Assembly: GCA_022616435.1 (NCBI GenBank)
Contig: JAKEET010000189.1
Span: 1 to 64,000, forward strand
Length of the DNA: 64,000 nucleotides
Reading direction: 5' to 3'
Source of the DNA: Gemmataceae bacterium
GTDB taxonomy: Bacteria; Planctomycetota; Planctomycetia; Gemmatales; Gemmataceae
Each line of letters opens with the position of its first letter. Within the stretch, counting starts at the first letter, position 1. Below are positions 52,978 to 60,715 of this stretch, piece after piece. The notes beneath the pieces are model-generated. The model was not told where the DNA came from. It did no database searches and saw only the letters and a list, made by a program, of their open reading frames with translations. Position numbers and translations under genes: made by a program.

Positions 52978-54333
52978 TCACGGCTTCACGATCGTCCCAT
53001 CGCGCCGCCGGTAGTTCCCCCAGCGATAGTCAAACGGCGGGTCGTCGGTGATCGGGAACTTCGCCGCCAGCCGCTCGTCCAGGTCAATGCCCAGGCCCGG
53101 GCGGTCGGTGGCGTGGAAATAGCCGTTGCGCAGCTCCGGGCAGCCGGGGAACACGTCCTTTTCGGCCTGGGTGAAGTTGCGCGACTCCTGGATGCCGAAG
53201 TTCGGCGTCGCCAGGTCGAGGTGGACGTTGGCGGCGTGGCCGACCGGACTGACGTCGCCGGGGCCGTGCCAGGCGGTGCGGACCGCGAACCATTCGCACA
53301 GGGCCGCGACCTTGCGGGCCGCGCTCAGGCCGCCGATCTGCGAGATGTGGATGCGGATGAAGTCGATCAGCCGATTCGAGATCAACGATAGATACTCATT
53401 CGGGTTGTTGAACAGCTCGCCCATGGCGATCGGCGTGGTCGTGACCGCGCGCAGCTTGTCGAAGTAGCCGACGTCTTCGGGGCTGAACGGATCTTCGAGG
53501 AAAAACAGACGATAGGGTTCGAGATCGCGGCACAGTTGCATCGCCAGGATCGGCGGCACGCGCTCGTGGACGTCGTGCAGCAGCTCGACGTCGTCGCCGA
53601 CCGTGCGGCGGAGATGCTCGAAGAGCTTGGGCAGCATCCGCACATACGGACCCGGCTCCCACACCTGCGGCCGGCGATTGGGCGGGATGTCGTCATTGGC
53701 CCCCCGCGCGCCGGCGGCGCCGTAGGTCGCCAGCCCCGGCACGGCCATCTGCACGCGGATGTGGCGAAAGCCGCGGTCCTTCGCCGCCAGCACCGCCTTC
53801 TCCACGTCCTGAAACGTGCGGCCGCTGGTGTGGACGTAGGTATCGACCGCGTCGCGGCACTTGCCGCCCAGAAGCTGATAGACCGGCATGCCGGCGCGTT
53901 TGCCGAGGATGTCCCAGAGGGCCATGTCCACGCCGGACAGGGCGTTGCCGAGGACCGGCCCGTTGCGCCAGTACGAGCTGACGAACGAGGATTGGTAAAC
54001 GTCCTCGATCTGCATCGGATCCTTGCCGATGAGGAACGGCTTCAGGTAGCGATCGACGGCGGTCTCGACGACGCGGGCCCGCTGCGTGAAGGTGGCGCAA
54101 CCGAGCCCGTAGAGCCCGGCCTCGCTGGTCATCACCTTGACGACGACCAGGCGGATGCCGGCGGGCTGGGTGAGGATGGTTTTGACGTCGGTGATGCGCA
54201 AGGGCGGCAAACGGCGGCCCTGCGCGGCGCCGGCGGGGCCGAACGCGGGGGGCGCCTGGCCCTGGGCGACGGCGTGGATCAGGGGAAGGCCGGCGGCGCC
54301 GGCGCCGAGCTTGAACCAGTCGCGGCGGTGCAT
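52978..54333 (-). CDS. Tat-exported enolase-superfamily enzyme (ManD/RspA-like dehydratase)
   Basis: A 451-residue protein with a twin-arginine-type leader (MHRRDWFKLGAGAAGLPLIH). The capping domain starts ITDVKTILTQPAGIRLVVVKV. The barrel contains IRVQMAVPGLATYGAAG, ELLHDVHERVPP, FFLEDPFSPEDVGYFDKLRA and FIRIHISQIGG, with HGPGDVSPVGHAANVHLDLA near the end. These match D-mannonate dehydratase/RspA-type members, which dehydrate acid sugars with Mg2+. Export is unusual for the family but seen in planctomycetes. Start at the ATG at 54333, eight bases after AGGAG. The substrate is inferred only. Confidence 0.88.
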   Translation of the reverse strand: MHRRDWFKLGAGAAGLPLIHAVAQGQAPPAFGPAGAAQGRRLPPLRITDVKTILTQPAGIRLVVVKVMTSEAGLYGLGCATFTQRARVVETAVDRYLKPFLIGKDPMQIEDVYQSSFVSSYWRNGPVLGNALSGVDMALWDILGKRAGMPVYQLLGGKCRDAVDTYVHTSGRTFQDVEKAVLAAKDRGFRHIRVQMAVPGLATYGAAGARGANDDIPPNRRPQVWEPGPYVRMLPKLFEHLRRTVGDDVELLHDVHERVPPILAMQLCRDLEPYRLFFLEDPFSPEDVGYFDKLRAVTTTPIAMGELFNNPNEYLSLISNRLIDFIRIHISQIGGLSAARKVAALCEWFAVRTAWHGPGDVSPVGHAANVHLDLATPNFGIQESRNFTQAEKDVFPGCPELRNGYFHATDRPGLGIDLDERLAAKFPITDDPPFDYRWGNYRRRDGTIVKP

Positions 54334-54402
54334 GGGGATGACTCCTGCAAGGTAACCACGAATCAGGCGAATGCGTTTGGATATTGCCCCGCTGTCGCAC
54401 AT

Positions 54403-54905
54403 CTAGGGGCGCTCTTGTTCCAGGATGTCCATGCACAACTCGGTGCAGTTGCGGCAGATGAATACTCTCTTCCGCCTCCCTCTGGGCCTGCGCCTTCGAC
54501 GAGCGGCCCGGTTTCCGGGTATTTCTTACCGCAGAATGAGCAAATCGGCTTCTTGGAAGAGTCAGGCAACGGCGCTGGCGCCCCGGCGAGGAGTTGTTCG
54601 ATGGATTTGTACTGAATAGCGACCTGAATAACATTCGTTCCAATCGTTCTTACCGTTGTCTCCGGAACGAATCTCATTCTTTGCGCATCGAAGATGGGTT
54701 CATTGATGGAGTAGAGCGTAACCACTCCCGGTCTACTGGATTCCTCAAGGGGAATCGACAGTTCGAGCGGACGTCCAGCCTCGTCCCATCCAAGCTCAAT
54801 GACGATGCGCTCGGCGGATATCAATGCGCGTGGGCCGTCCGCCATTTCAGTGGTCGAGAACGCTTTGTGGAAGCGTTTCGCATCCGCATCGCCGGGAATG
54901 CTCAT
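54403..54905 (-). pseudogene. Frameshifted gene with a ClpX-type C4 zinc finger
   Basis: The frame from 54905 encodes ~120 residues of unknown domain, then CSFCGKKYPETGPLVEG. After about base 54470 the correct continuation is one frame over: RVFICRNCTELCMDILEQER ending at TAG 54403-54405. Joined, the four cysteines (CxxC...CxxC) with the ELC motif form the zinc finger that starts ClpX proteins, here at the C-terminus. In the raw frame the finger is lost and a Ser/Ala-rich tail is read. Either a real frameshift or a sequencing error. The N-terminal domain is not recognised. Confidence 0.65.
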
Positions 54906-54929
54906 GTTCTACTCCTCGAGCCCTTCCCC

Positions 54930-55150
54930 AGTCCCGTTCGACGGGGCTTTCCGCAACGCGGTGTAGGCCCGTCCTTGAGGACGGGTAGGTGCGACCGTTG
55001 GTTGCGTTTTACGCCCGTTCACGGGCGTTCTCGCGGTTCGGCTTCAGCACTGCGAGAAGACCCGGGTCTCGATCCGTTGGCGTGTCCCGGTTACCCGCCG
55101 TGAACGGCGGGCCTACACCGCTGCCGCGGAAAGCCCCGTTGAACGGGGCT
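54930..55150. repeat. 220-bp element with 58-bp inverted arms
   Basis: The left arm is 54930-54987 and the right arm 55092-55150. Both read, 5' to 3' on opposite strands, roughly AGTCCCGTTCGACGGGGCTT...GCGGTGTAGGCCCG. Differences between the arms often keep base pairing within each arm's own small hairpins. The centre holds another stem (TCTCGC...GCGAGA, about 55030-55058). It may be a small non-autonomous element or a structured RNA. Confidence 0.75.
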
Positions 55151-55527
55151 GTGGTCAAGCGATCCATCGAAGGCACATCCAATCCCCAGCGCCGTCTTCA
55201 AACACTCGCCCATTCTCCCCAGGGCGTCGTCCGACAGTTTTCCGATCACGTCCTGGAGACGGTCCTCACTCATCAGCGACAGCAGATACCCGGAGAAAAG
55301 GCTGTCCTGAAGAATCCCGGCCGCTTGCCCTTCCGGTGTTCCTCGATGAGGAAACAGGCCGGGTCGTCCTTGTCGTCCAGATTCGTGGTCAACTGAGCGA
55401 CGACAGCATGGCGAAGTCGCTTGTTGTAGATGTCGGTCTGGACGACGACGACAGGACGTTTCTTGCCGCGTCCACCGGACGCGTGCGGGAAGCGGGCGCT
55501 GATGACTTGGCCGCGCTCAACGTGCAT
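55091..55527 (-). pseudogene. Frameshifted PemK/MazF-type toxin
   Basis: The frame from 55527 begins MHVERGQVISARFPHASGGR and KRPVVVVQTDIYN, the MazF endoribonuclease start, and continues to DDPACFLIEE. It then runs into a stop at 55273. The correct continuation is one frame over: TPEGQAAGILQDSLFSGYLL followed by SLMSEDRLQDVIGKLSDDAL and GIG. A one-base loss near 55345 explains it. MazF toxins cut mRNA; this copy should be inactive. The start overlaps the antitoxin gene by 11 bases. Confidence 0.78.
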
Positions 55528-55729
55528 GGGATTCCCTTCGGGAGATGATGTCTTCGGCCTCGTCCGCCAGCAAGTTCATCACCTCGGTCGTCCACGGCCC
55601 GGCATCGTAGTCCGGGTCCAAACGGAGGTAAATGTCGCGGCGGACAAGCACGCATTCGGTGCCGGCCACATTCAGCGGCACCGGCTCTCCGTTGGCAACT
55701 GCTTGTTGTTGTTCTCTACTCAGAACCAT
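55517..55729 (-). CDS. Antitoxin-like partner of the MazF pseudogene
   Basis: A 70-residue protein (VLSREQQQAVANGEPVPLNV...DYDAGPWTTEVMNLLADEAE). From memory, proteins beginning LTREQQQAL.QG.PV commonly precede PemK/MazF genes in planctomycetes. The acidic C-terminal part would cover the toxin. It overlaps the toxin start, so translation is coupled. It appears intact although its partner is broken. Confidence 0.72.
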   Translation of the reverse strand: MVLSREQQQAVANGEPVPLNVAGTECVLVRRDIYLRLDPDYDAGPWTTEVMNLLADEAEDIISRRESHAR

Positions 55730-55813
55730 GATGCCCTCCTTCTAGCGATTCAGGCCGCCGTCATGGAGACATGCTACCGGACGGAAGGGGACCAAACAAC
55801 CGCCTCCCGGCTC

Positions 55814-56485
55814 CTATGTCCGCGGTCCACCCCGTTCTCGTTCCTGCTGTTTCTCTTCCTCCGCCGCCGCGTGCAGTTCTTCGAAGCGACGCAAGTAGGT
55901 CTGATGCACCTTCGCGAGGTGGTTTCGCACCTTCGCCAGCGCCGCCGGCGAGCTGCGCTTGATGACCTGGGCCACGTCGGCCCGATCCTGGATCCGGTTG
56001 GAAGCGAGCTTGGTTTCCACCCAGCCGGGCAGGGCGGCGTAGTCGGCGCCCTTGGCGACGCCTAGTTGTCTTGGACCGGGGATCGTCGTCGGTGCATGGC
56101 GCTGAGGCTTGCCCCCCTCGGGCACGACATCGATGTCCACGCCGGCAAAGTGCAGCTTGTGCCAGCCGTCCGGGTCTTGCCAGATCACCTTGATGCGGTA
56201 TTTCGGGGCGATGCGAATGATGGCGTCCAGGGCGGTGCGCGGGACCACCACGTCGATGTCGTTCGTGGTCCGTTCGTATCCGTGGTAGATGGCCGCAAGT
56301 CCGCCGATGAAGGCCAGCGGGATGCCTTCCTTCAGCGACAGGTTCCTGAGGACGTCTTGAGCGCCGCCGATCTTCGAACCTTCGCCCCCTTGGCCCTTGA
56401 CCGCCATGATGAGCCTTTCGAATTCCACCAACGAGGCGGCGAGGGCACGCTCACGCGCCTTGGGTGTTTTTTGTGTTAGGGGCAT
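55814..56485 (-). CDS. Nucleotidyltransferase-fold protein (AbiEii/MNT-like)
   Basis: About 223 residues. The segment IPLAFIGGLAAIYHGYERTT followed by NDIDVVV is the nucleotidyltransferase signature (GG...DxD) found in AbiEii-type toxins and minimal nucleotidyltransferases. A second acidic site, GVDIDVVPEGG, follows about 45 residues later. The C-terminal part is helical and charged. GGAGG seven bases before the ATG at 56485 fixes the start. No partner antitoxin (AbiEi) is adjacent. It could be a solitary toxin, a tRNA-modifying NTase or a remnant of a system. Confidence 0.72.
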   Translation of the reverse strand: MPLTQKTPKARERALAASLVEFERLIMAVKGQGGEGSKIGGAQDVLRNLSLKEGIPLAFIGGLAAIYHGYERTTNDIDVVVPRTALDAIIRIAPKYRIKVIWQDPDGWHKLHFAGVDIDVVPEGGKPQRHAPTTIPGPRQLGVAKGADYAALPGWVETKLASNRIQDRADVAQVIKRSSPAALAKVRNHLAKVHQTYLRRFEELHAAAEEEKQQERERGGPRT

Positions 56486-56505
56486 CGAACAACCTCCAGC
56501 GATGG

Positions 56506-56932
56506 TCACTTTGCGCGCTTGCCATTCTTCCGCCCGCCGTTCATCTTCGGCTTGATGTCTTTTTCAACCCATTCCATGAACTCGCAAACCACTTCGGTCT
56601 CGTCGAGCACTTCCAGCTTATCAAGAAGTCGTTGAAGCTGGTCCATCGGCAAGAAGGGAAACGCCGCGCTGCGGTCAGACACTTGATACCGATCCACCGG
56701 TGCGCATGCGAATGCGCAACATCGCGACCAGAATCCCGACAAGCCTGCCCAACACCCTGCTTTCGAACTCATGCTCGTGAGACAGCGTCATGATCTCCAG
56801 CCGTCCTTCGTCGTAGGTGCAACGGATCGGCCGCTCGCCAATCGATTCCAGCAACCTTTCGTACTCGTCCCAGGAGATTTCTTCCAGGTACGCGTACGTC
56901 TCGGTTCCCACCGGGATCTGTAATGTATCCAT
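56506..56932 (-). pseudogene. Uma2-family endonuclease gene with internal deletion
   Basis: The frame from 56932 has the N-terminal Uma2 (DUF820) pattern: WDEYERLLESIGERPIRCTY, DEGRLEIMTLSHEHE, RMRTGG. It then ends after SVSSV. In another frame, directly after the break at about 56700, comes the Uma2 C-terminus: VDRYQVSDRSAAFPFLPMDQ, LDETEVVCEFMEWVEK. The middle ~80 residues, which carry the PD-(D/E)xK nuclease core, are missing. The gene is therefore inactive. GTG/ATG details do not matter here. Confidence 0.75.
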
Positions 56933-56943
56933 GACACGTTCTC

Positions 56944-57081
56944 CTATTTCGTCGCCGTCTTCGGCGCCAGCGCAAATGCATCATACAGCCCCCATTGCTC
57001 CGCCGTCATCTCGCCGTTCTGCCACAGCCGGCAATTCATGACCAGCGGCGTGCCGAGCTTGAACCAGTCACGGCGGTGCAT
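56944..57081 (-). pseudogene. Chimeric fragment with a duplicated Tat leader
   Basis: A 45-residue frame starts MHRRDWFKLG, identical to the first ten residues of the enolase-superfamily protein at 54333, and continues TPLVMNCRLWQNGEMTAEQW then GLYDAFALAPK. The upstream DNA is also similar at both sites. The second half looks like the C-terminus of an unrelated protein. This suggests duplication followed by a large deletion. Confidence 0.55.
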
Positions 57082-57100
57082 GGTTGAATCTCCCGCAAGC

Positions 57101-57133
57101 GAACCACGGATGGCACGAATAACACGGATCGAG
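57101..57133. repeat. 'ACCACGGATGGCACGAATAA' intergenic repeat
   Basis: GAACCACGGATGGCACGAAT followed by AACACGGATCGAG is made of a short repeated ACGGAT/ACGAAT unit. A degenerate copy lies upstream of the enolase-superfamily gene at about 54353-54380. It marks the duplicated leader region. Confidence 0.5.
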
Positions 57134-57302
57134 ACGCCACGGCTGGAATGTAAACCGTTGCCAGGCCTTTGACAACCCTCAACAAGCATGGCGAAAGAGC
57201 GGATGCCGCTCATGCAATTCATTCTGAAATCGGTGGACGCGCTCGCCTCTTCGCGCCCACTATGAATAGACGGATCGACACCATTCCCTCGGAGCCGACG
57301 GC

Positions 57303-59495
57303 ATGTCCTCGGGCCCGATCCACCGTGTCCTCAGGCATCTACGCCATGCGGCCCAGCCGGCCAACGGCGGCGAGCGGCCGGACGCCGAGCTGCTGTGCTC
57401 GTTTCTGGAAGGGCGCGACGAAACCGCCTTTGCCGCCCTGGTGCGCCGCCATTCCGCGATGGTGCTCGGCGTCTGCCGCCGCGTGACCGGCGACGCCCAC
57501 GACGCCGAGGACGCGTTCCAGGCCGCGTTCTGCGTGCTGCTGCGCAAGGCCCGCTCGATCCGGCGGCGTGAAGTCCTGGGGAGCTGGCTGTACGGCGTCG
57601 CCTATCGCACCGCCCTGGCGGCCAAGGCGCGGCGCGCCAGGACCCGCCGGCGCGAACAGCAGGTGGACGCCATGCCCCAGCCGATGCACATGCCCCCCGA
57701 TCCGAGTCAGGACTGGCAGCCGCTGCTCGACGCCGCCATCGAGCGTTTGCCGGACAAGTACCGGGTGCCGATCATCCTCTGCGATCTGGAAGGCAAGTCG
57801 CGGCGCGACGCCGCCCGCCAGTTGCAGGTCAGCGAAGGCACGCTGTCCAGCCGGCTGGCGCGCGGCCGTCGGCTCCTGGCCCAGCGCCTCAAACGCCACG
57901 GCCTGACGTTGTCCGGCGGCGCCCTGGCGGCCATCCTGGCACAGAACGTCGCGTCGGCTCAGGCGCCGGTGTCGCTCGTGCAAGCCGTGTCGCAAGCGGG
58001 CGCCCAGGTCATCGTCGGCCAAGCGCCCACGTTTCTCGCGTTCTCGGCGCCGGTGGTCGCACTTACGGAGGGTGTCATGAAAGCCATGCTCATCAGCAAA
58101 TTGAAGACGATCGCGCTGGTCTGCGTTGTGTGCGCGGCGGCGACGCTGGGCGGAAGCTGGATGGTCGGCGCCGCCGCCGACCCGCCCCTTGCCGCAGACG
58201 CGGCACAGCAGGAGCCGGGGGCCGTGCCGCAACGGGCCCAGCCGGCGCAGGCGGCCCAGCCGGCGACCATCGCACAGCCGGCGCCGGCCGCGCAGCCGCC
58301 GCGGGCGGGTCAGTCGCAATACGGCGAACAGCGGCTTGGCGGAAGGCAAGCGGCCCCGCGATCGGCGCTCGGCCACAACTCCGCGGCGCCGCCTCCCTCC
58401 GGGGCATCGTACCGCCTCGAAACGGTGATCGCGCTTCCCGACTCCAAGGAGAAAACGTTCACGATCGCGCCCGTGCTGACGCAGCTCGGCCGCCGCACGC
58501 CGGGCGAGGTGCGCACGGCGGTCGGCGCGGCCGGCGGCCAGGCGCGCCCGACGCAGGTGATGTGGAACGTCGAGATCGTGCGGCAACGCGGCTCGGACGT
58601 CCTGGTCAACGTCATCTTCGACAAGAAGGATCGCCAATCAAGCGCCGTCGTGCGCGGGCAGAGCCTGGAATTCGAGGATTTCGTCCCGCTGGGCGCCTGG
58701 AAAACTCTGACGGACGCGAGCTTCCCGGGCGTCGAATTCAAGATCATGGTCAGTCTGAACCTCGGCGTTGCTGCTGACATTCCCGCCGGCAACACGCCGC
58801 CGGGCGCCGATCCGCTCGGACCCAAGACGTCGCCGAATCGTGCGCCCGGCGCTCAGCCAAACCTTCCCGCGGCCGGCGCCGGCTCGGTGACATCGGCAGT
58901 CCGACTTCAGTACGTCCTCGCGGCAGCCATCCTGAGCGACCTCAAGCAAAAGCTCGGTGGCAGCGAAGTTGCTCTTGGTATCGATGAGCGCACCAACAGC
59001 ATTGTCATTCGCGGCCCCGGCGCCCAGGTTGATGCGGCGCGAGCCGTGATTGCGCGCCTCGATGTGACCAATCCGGCGGCTTTGCCCATGCCGGCCGCGG
59101 ACCCGCCTGCCGACAGGGCGCTTCCGGCGGCCATCGCGATATCGCCGGACGGCCGCCGCCTGGCGTTCGCCAGCGACCAGCGCGTGCTCCTGATCGACGT
59201 CCAGACCGGCAAGCTGCTGTCGGAGTCGGTCGGCGACGGCAACGCCAAGGCCCTGGCTTTCTCGCCGGACGGCAAGATGCTCGTCGCGGGCACGCAGCAG
59301 GGTGCGGTCAACGTCTACGATGTGCCGACCGGCAAGATGATTCGCAAGCTCCTATCGAAGCAGCCGATCGTGCAAATCCAGATGTCCCCCGACGGCCGCA
59401 CGATCATCACGATCGGCGGCGATCAAACCCGGATCTATTGGGACATGGCCACGGGCGAATTGAAGCGGATGGAAGCGCCGGATCGGGCGAAGTAA
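57303..59495 (+). CDS. ECF sigma factor fused to membrane segment and WD40-like repeats
   Basis: A 730-residue protein. Sigma region 2 (about 28-90) contains CSFLEGRDETAFAALVRRHS and DAHDAEDAFQAAFCVLLRKA. Region 4 (about 145-198) contains LPDKYRVPIILCDLEGKSRR and SEGTLSSRLARGRRLL. An Ala/Val-rich stretch and one transmembrane helix (ALVCVVCAAATLGGSWMVG, about 270-290) are followed by a Pro/Ala/Gln linker. A segment like secretin N-domains comes next (LGIDERTNSIVIRGPGAQVD, about 560-590). Three WD40/YVTN-like blades end the protein (AISPDGRRLAF, AFSPDGKMLVAG, QMSPDGRTIIT). Such fusions, typical of planctomycetes, could regulate themselves through the extracytoplasmic part. Confidence 0.92.
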   Translation: MSSGPIHRVLRHLRHAAQPANGGERPDAELLCSFLEGRDETAFAALVRRHSAMVLGVCRRVTGDAHDAEDAFQAAFCVLLRKARSIRRREVLGSWLYGVAYRTALAAKARRARTRRREQQVDAMPQPMHMPPDPSQDWQPLLDAAIERLPDKYRVPIILCDLEGKSRRDAARQLQVSEGTLSSRLARGRRLLAQRLKRHGLTLSGGALAAILAQNVASAQAPVSLVQAVSQAGAQVIVGQAPTFLAFSAPVVALTEGVMKAMLISKLKTIALVCVVCAAATLGGSWMVGAAADPPLAADAAQQEPGAVPQRAQPAQAAQPATIAQPAPAAQPPRAGQSQYGEQRLGGRQAAPRSALGHNSAAPPPSGASYRLETVIALPDSKEKTFTIAPVLTQLGRRTPGEVRTAVGAAGGQARPTQVMWNVEIVRQRGSDVLVNVIFDKKDRQSSAVVRGQSLEFEDFVPLGAWKTLTDASFPGVEFKIMVSLNLGVAADIPAGNTPPGADPLGPKTSPNRAPGAQPNLPAAGAGSVTSAVRLQYVLAAAILSDLKQKLGGSEVALGIDERTNSIVIRGPGAQVDAARAVIARLDVTNPAALPMPAADPPADRALPAAIAISPDGRRLAFASDQRVLLIDVQTGKLLSESVGDGNAKALAFSPDGKMLVAGTQQGAVNVYDVPTGKMIRKLLSKQPIVQIQMSPDGRTIITIGGDQTRIYWDMATGELKRMEAPDRAK

Positions 59496-59641
59496 CGCAT
59501 CCCGTTCGCGGACCCCTCTAGCGCACGCTGCACGAGGCGTGCCCAAAATGGGTCTTTTGTTGCGACGAGTTGTCGCTGGGCAGTTTCACGTCGATCGGTT
59601 ACAATGCGGACAAATCAAGGCATGTTGCCAGGGATTGCGCC

Positions 59642-59794
59642 ATGACCCGAAAGCGCCGTCCACCATCGCGGCCCGAGCACGACAGCAACACGCAGCCGAG
59701 CAAACGAGACAAGCATGAAAAAGGCCAACGCCGCCGCGGCATGGGCCAAGGCAAAGACAAGAAACGGCAGAAGCCGGAATGGTTCCAACGGTGA
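59642..59794 (+). CDS. Possible small basic protein
   Basis: A 50-residue, very basic frame starting TRKRRPPSRPEHD and containing KHEKGQRRRGMGQGKDKKRQ. The HEKGQ...Q/GGxK pattern recalls small planctomycete proteins from memory. It overlaps the start of the TPR gene by 80 bases in another frame, so one of the two starts is probably wrong. Confidence 0.4.
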   Translation: MTRKRRPPSRPEHDSNTQPSKRDKHEKGQRRRGMGQGKDKKRQKPEWFQR

Positions 59795-60329
59795 GGCATT
59801 CCACTCCGTCGAGCGACTGCTTGCGCGTAAGAGCTGGGCCAAGGCGCGGGCAGCGATCCAGGAATTGCTGGTCTTCCATCCCGCCGATCACTGGCTGTGG
59901 ATGCACCTGGGCGCCACCTACTACGAACAGAAACAATACGACAAGGCGTTGAAATGCTGCGAGCACGCCGTGCAGTTGCAGCCGGATTGTCCATTGGCCT
60001 TGTGGCACTACGCCGGCGCGCTGTACATGTCCGGGCGCAGCAACGCGGCCGTCACTATCTGGACGAGCCTGCTGAGCCTCGATGTGGAGACCATCGCGTA
60101 CGGCGACCACGGCGAAGGGATGGACTGGGCGCTGCAGCTTGTCAACGACGTCCATTTCCGCATGGGGCAGTGTTACGCGCACCTGGGAAATCTGAAACTC
60201 GCCAAGCAATCACTCGAAAAACACCTGCACAACCGCAGCCATGGCGTCGGCAGCCTTTACGACCTCCGTACCGCGCGGCAGCGGCTCGACGCCATCAACG
60301 AGCAATTGGCATCGGCTCCGTCATCGTGA
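59715..60329 (+). CDS. Tetratricopeptide-repeat protein
   Basis: A 204-residue protein with about three TPR-like helix pairs: SVERLLARKSWAKARAAIQE, WLWMHLGATYYEQKQYDKAL then CCEHAVQLQPDCPLALWHYA, and VHFRMGQCYAHLGNLKLAKQ. TPRs form protein-binding surfaces. No signal peptide or catalytic motif is seen. The first ~28 residues are low-complexity and overlap another small frame, so the true start may be further downstream. The small membrane-protein gene begins two bases after the stop, so they are cotranscribed. Confidence 0.8.
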   Translation: MKKANAAAAWAKAKTRNGRSRNGSNGEAFHSVERLLARKSWAKARAAIQELLVFHPADHWLWMHLGATYYEQKQYDKALKCCEHAVQLQPDCPLALWHYAGALYMSGRSNAAVTIWTSLLSLDVETIAYGDHGEGMDWALQLVNDVHFRMGQCYAHLGNLKLAKQSLEKHLHNRSHGVGSLYDLRTARQRLDAINEQLASAPSS

Positions 60330-60331
60330 CC

Positions 60332-60676
60332 ATGAATCTGCTGTTCATCCCAATGATCGTTTCGGCCGCGATCGTCGGCGTGTTCGTCGCGGTTGCCCTG
60401 GTCGGATTGGCGATGGCGCTCGACGGCGGCAGCAGGGCGGCGGGAAAAACGCTCTTCAAGGCGGCGGGGAGCGCCTGCATCAGCGGCCTCACTTTTGCCT
60501 GGTTCGGCGGCTTCATCGTGCTGTTCGCTGTGAGTCCAATCTCGGAGCAGTGGGCGATCCTCGGTTTCTGGGCGAGCGGGCCGGTTGGCGTGGTTGTCGG
60601 CCTGCTGTTCTCGCTGCGCGGGCTTTTGGCGAAGGGCGGGCGCGGGGCGACGGAATCCCCCAACAGTCCCGAGTAG
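60332..60676 (+). CDS. Small integral membrane protein
   Basis: A 114-residue protein with three hydrophobic helices (about 3-28, 46-65, 72-93; for example MNLLFIPMIVSAAIVGVFVA and FWASGPVGVVVGLLFSL). It then has a short polar tail. No family is recognised. It starts two bases after the TPR gene stop and is followed 39 bases later by the zinc-ribbon membrane protein, so the three look like one operon. Confidence 0.75.
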   Translation: MNLLFIPMIVSAAIVGVFVAVALVGLAMALDGGSRAAGKTLFKAAGSACISGLTFAWFGGFIVLFAVSPISEQWAILGFWASGPVGVVVGLLFSLRGLLAKGGRGATESPNSPE

Positions 60677-60715
60677 AGAAGTTAGTCTCGCAGCGAACTT
60701 GGTCTTGATCGAATC

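Noticed and set aside
50296-57133. Prophage or integrative element
   Set aside because: No integrase, transposase, phage structural gene or attachment-site repeat at a tRNA is visible; the only tRNA is 7.5 kb away.
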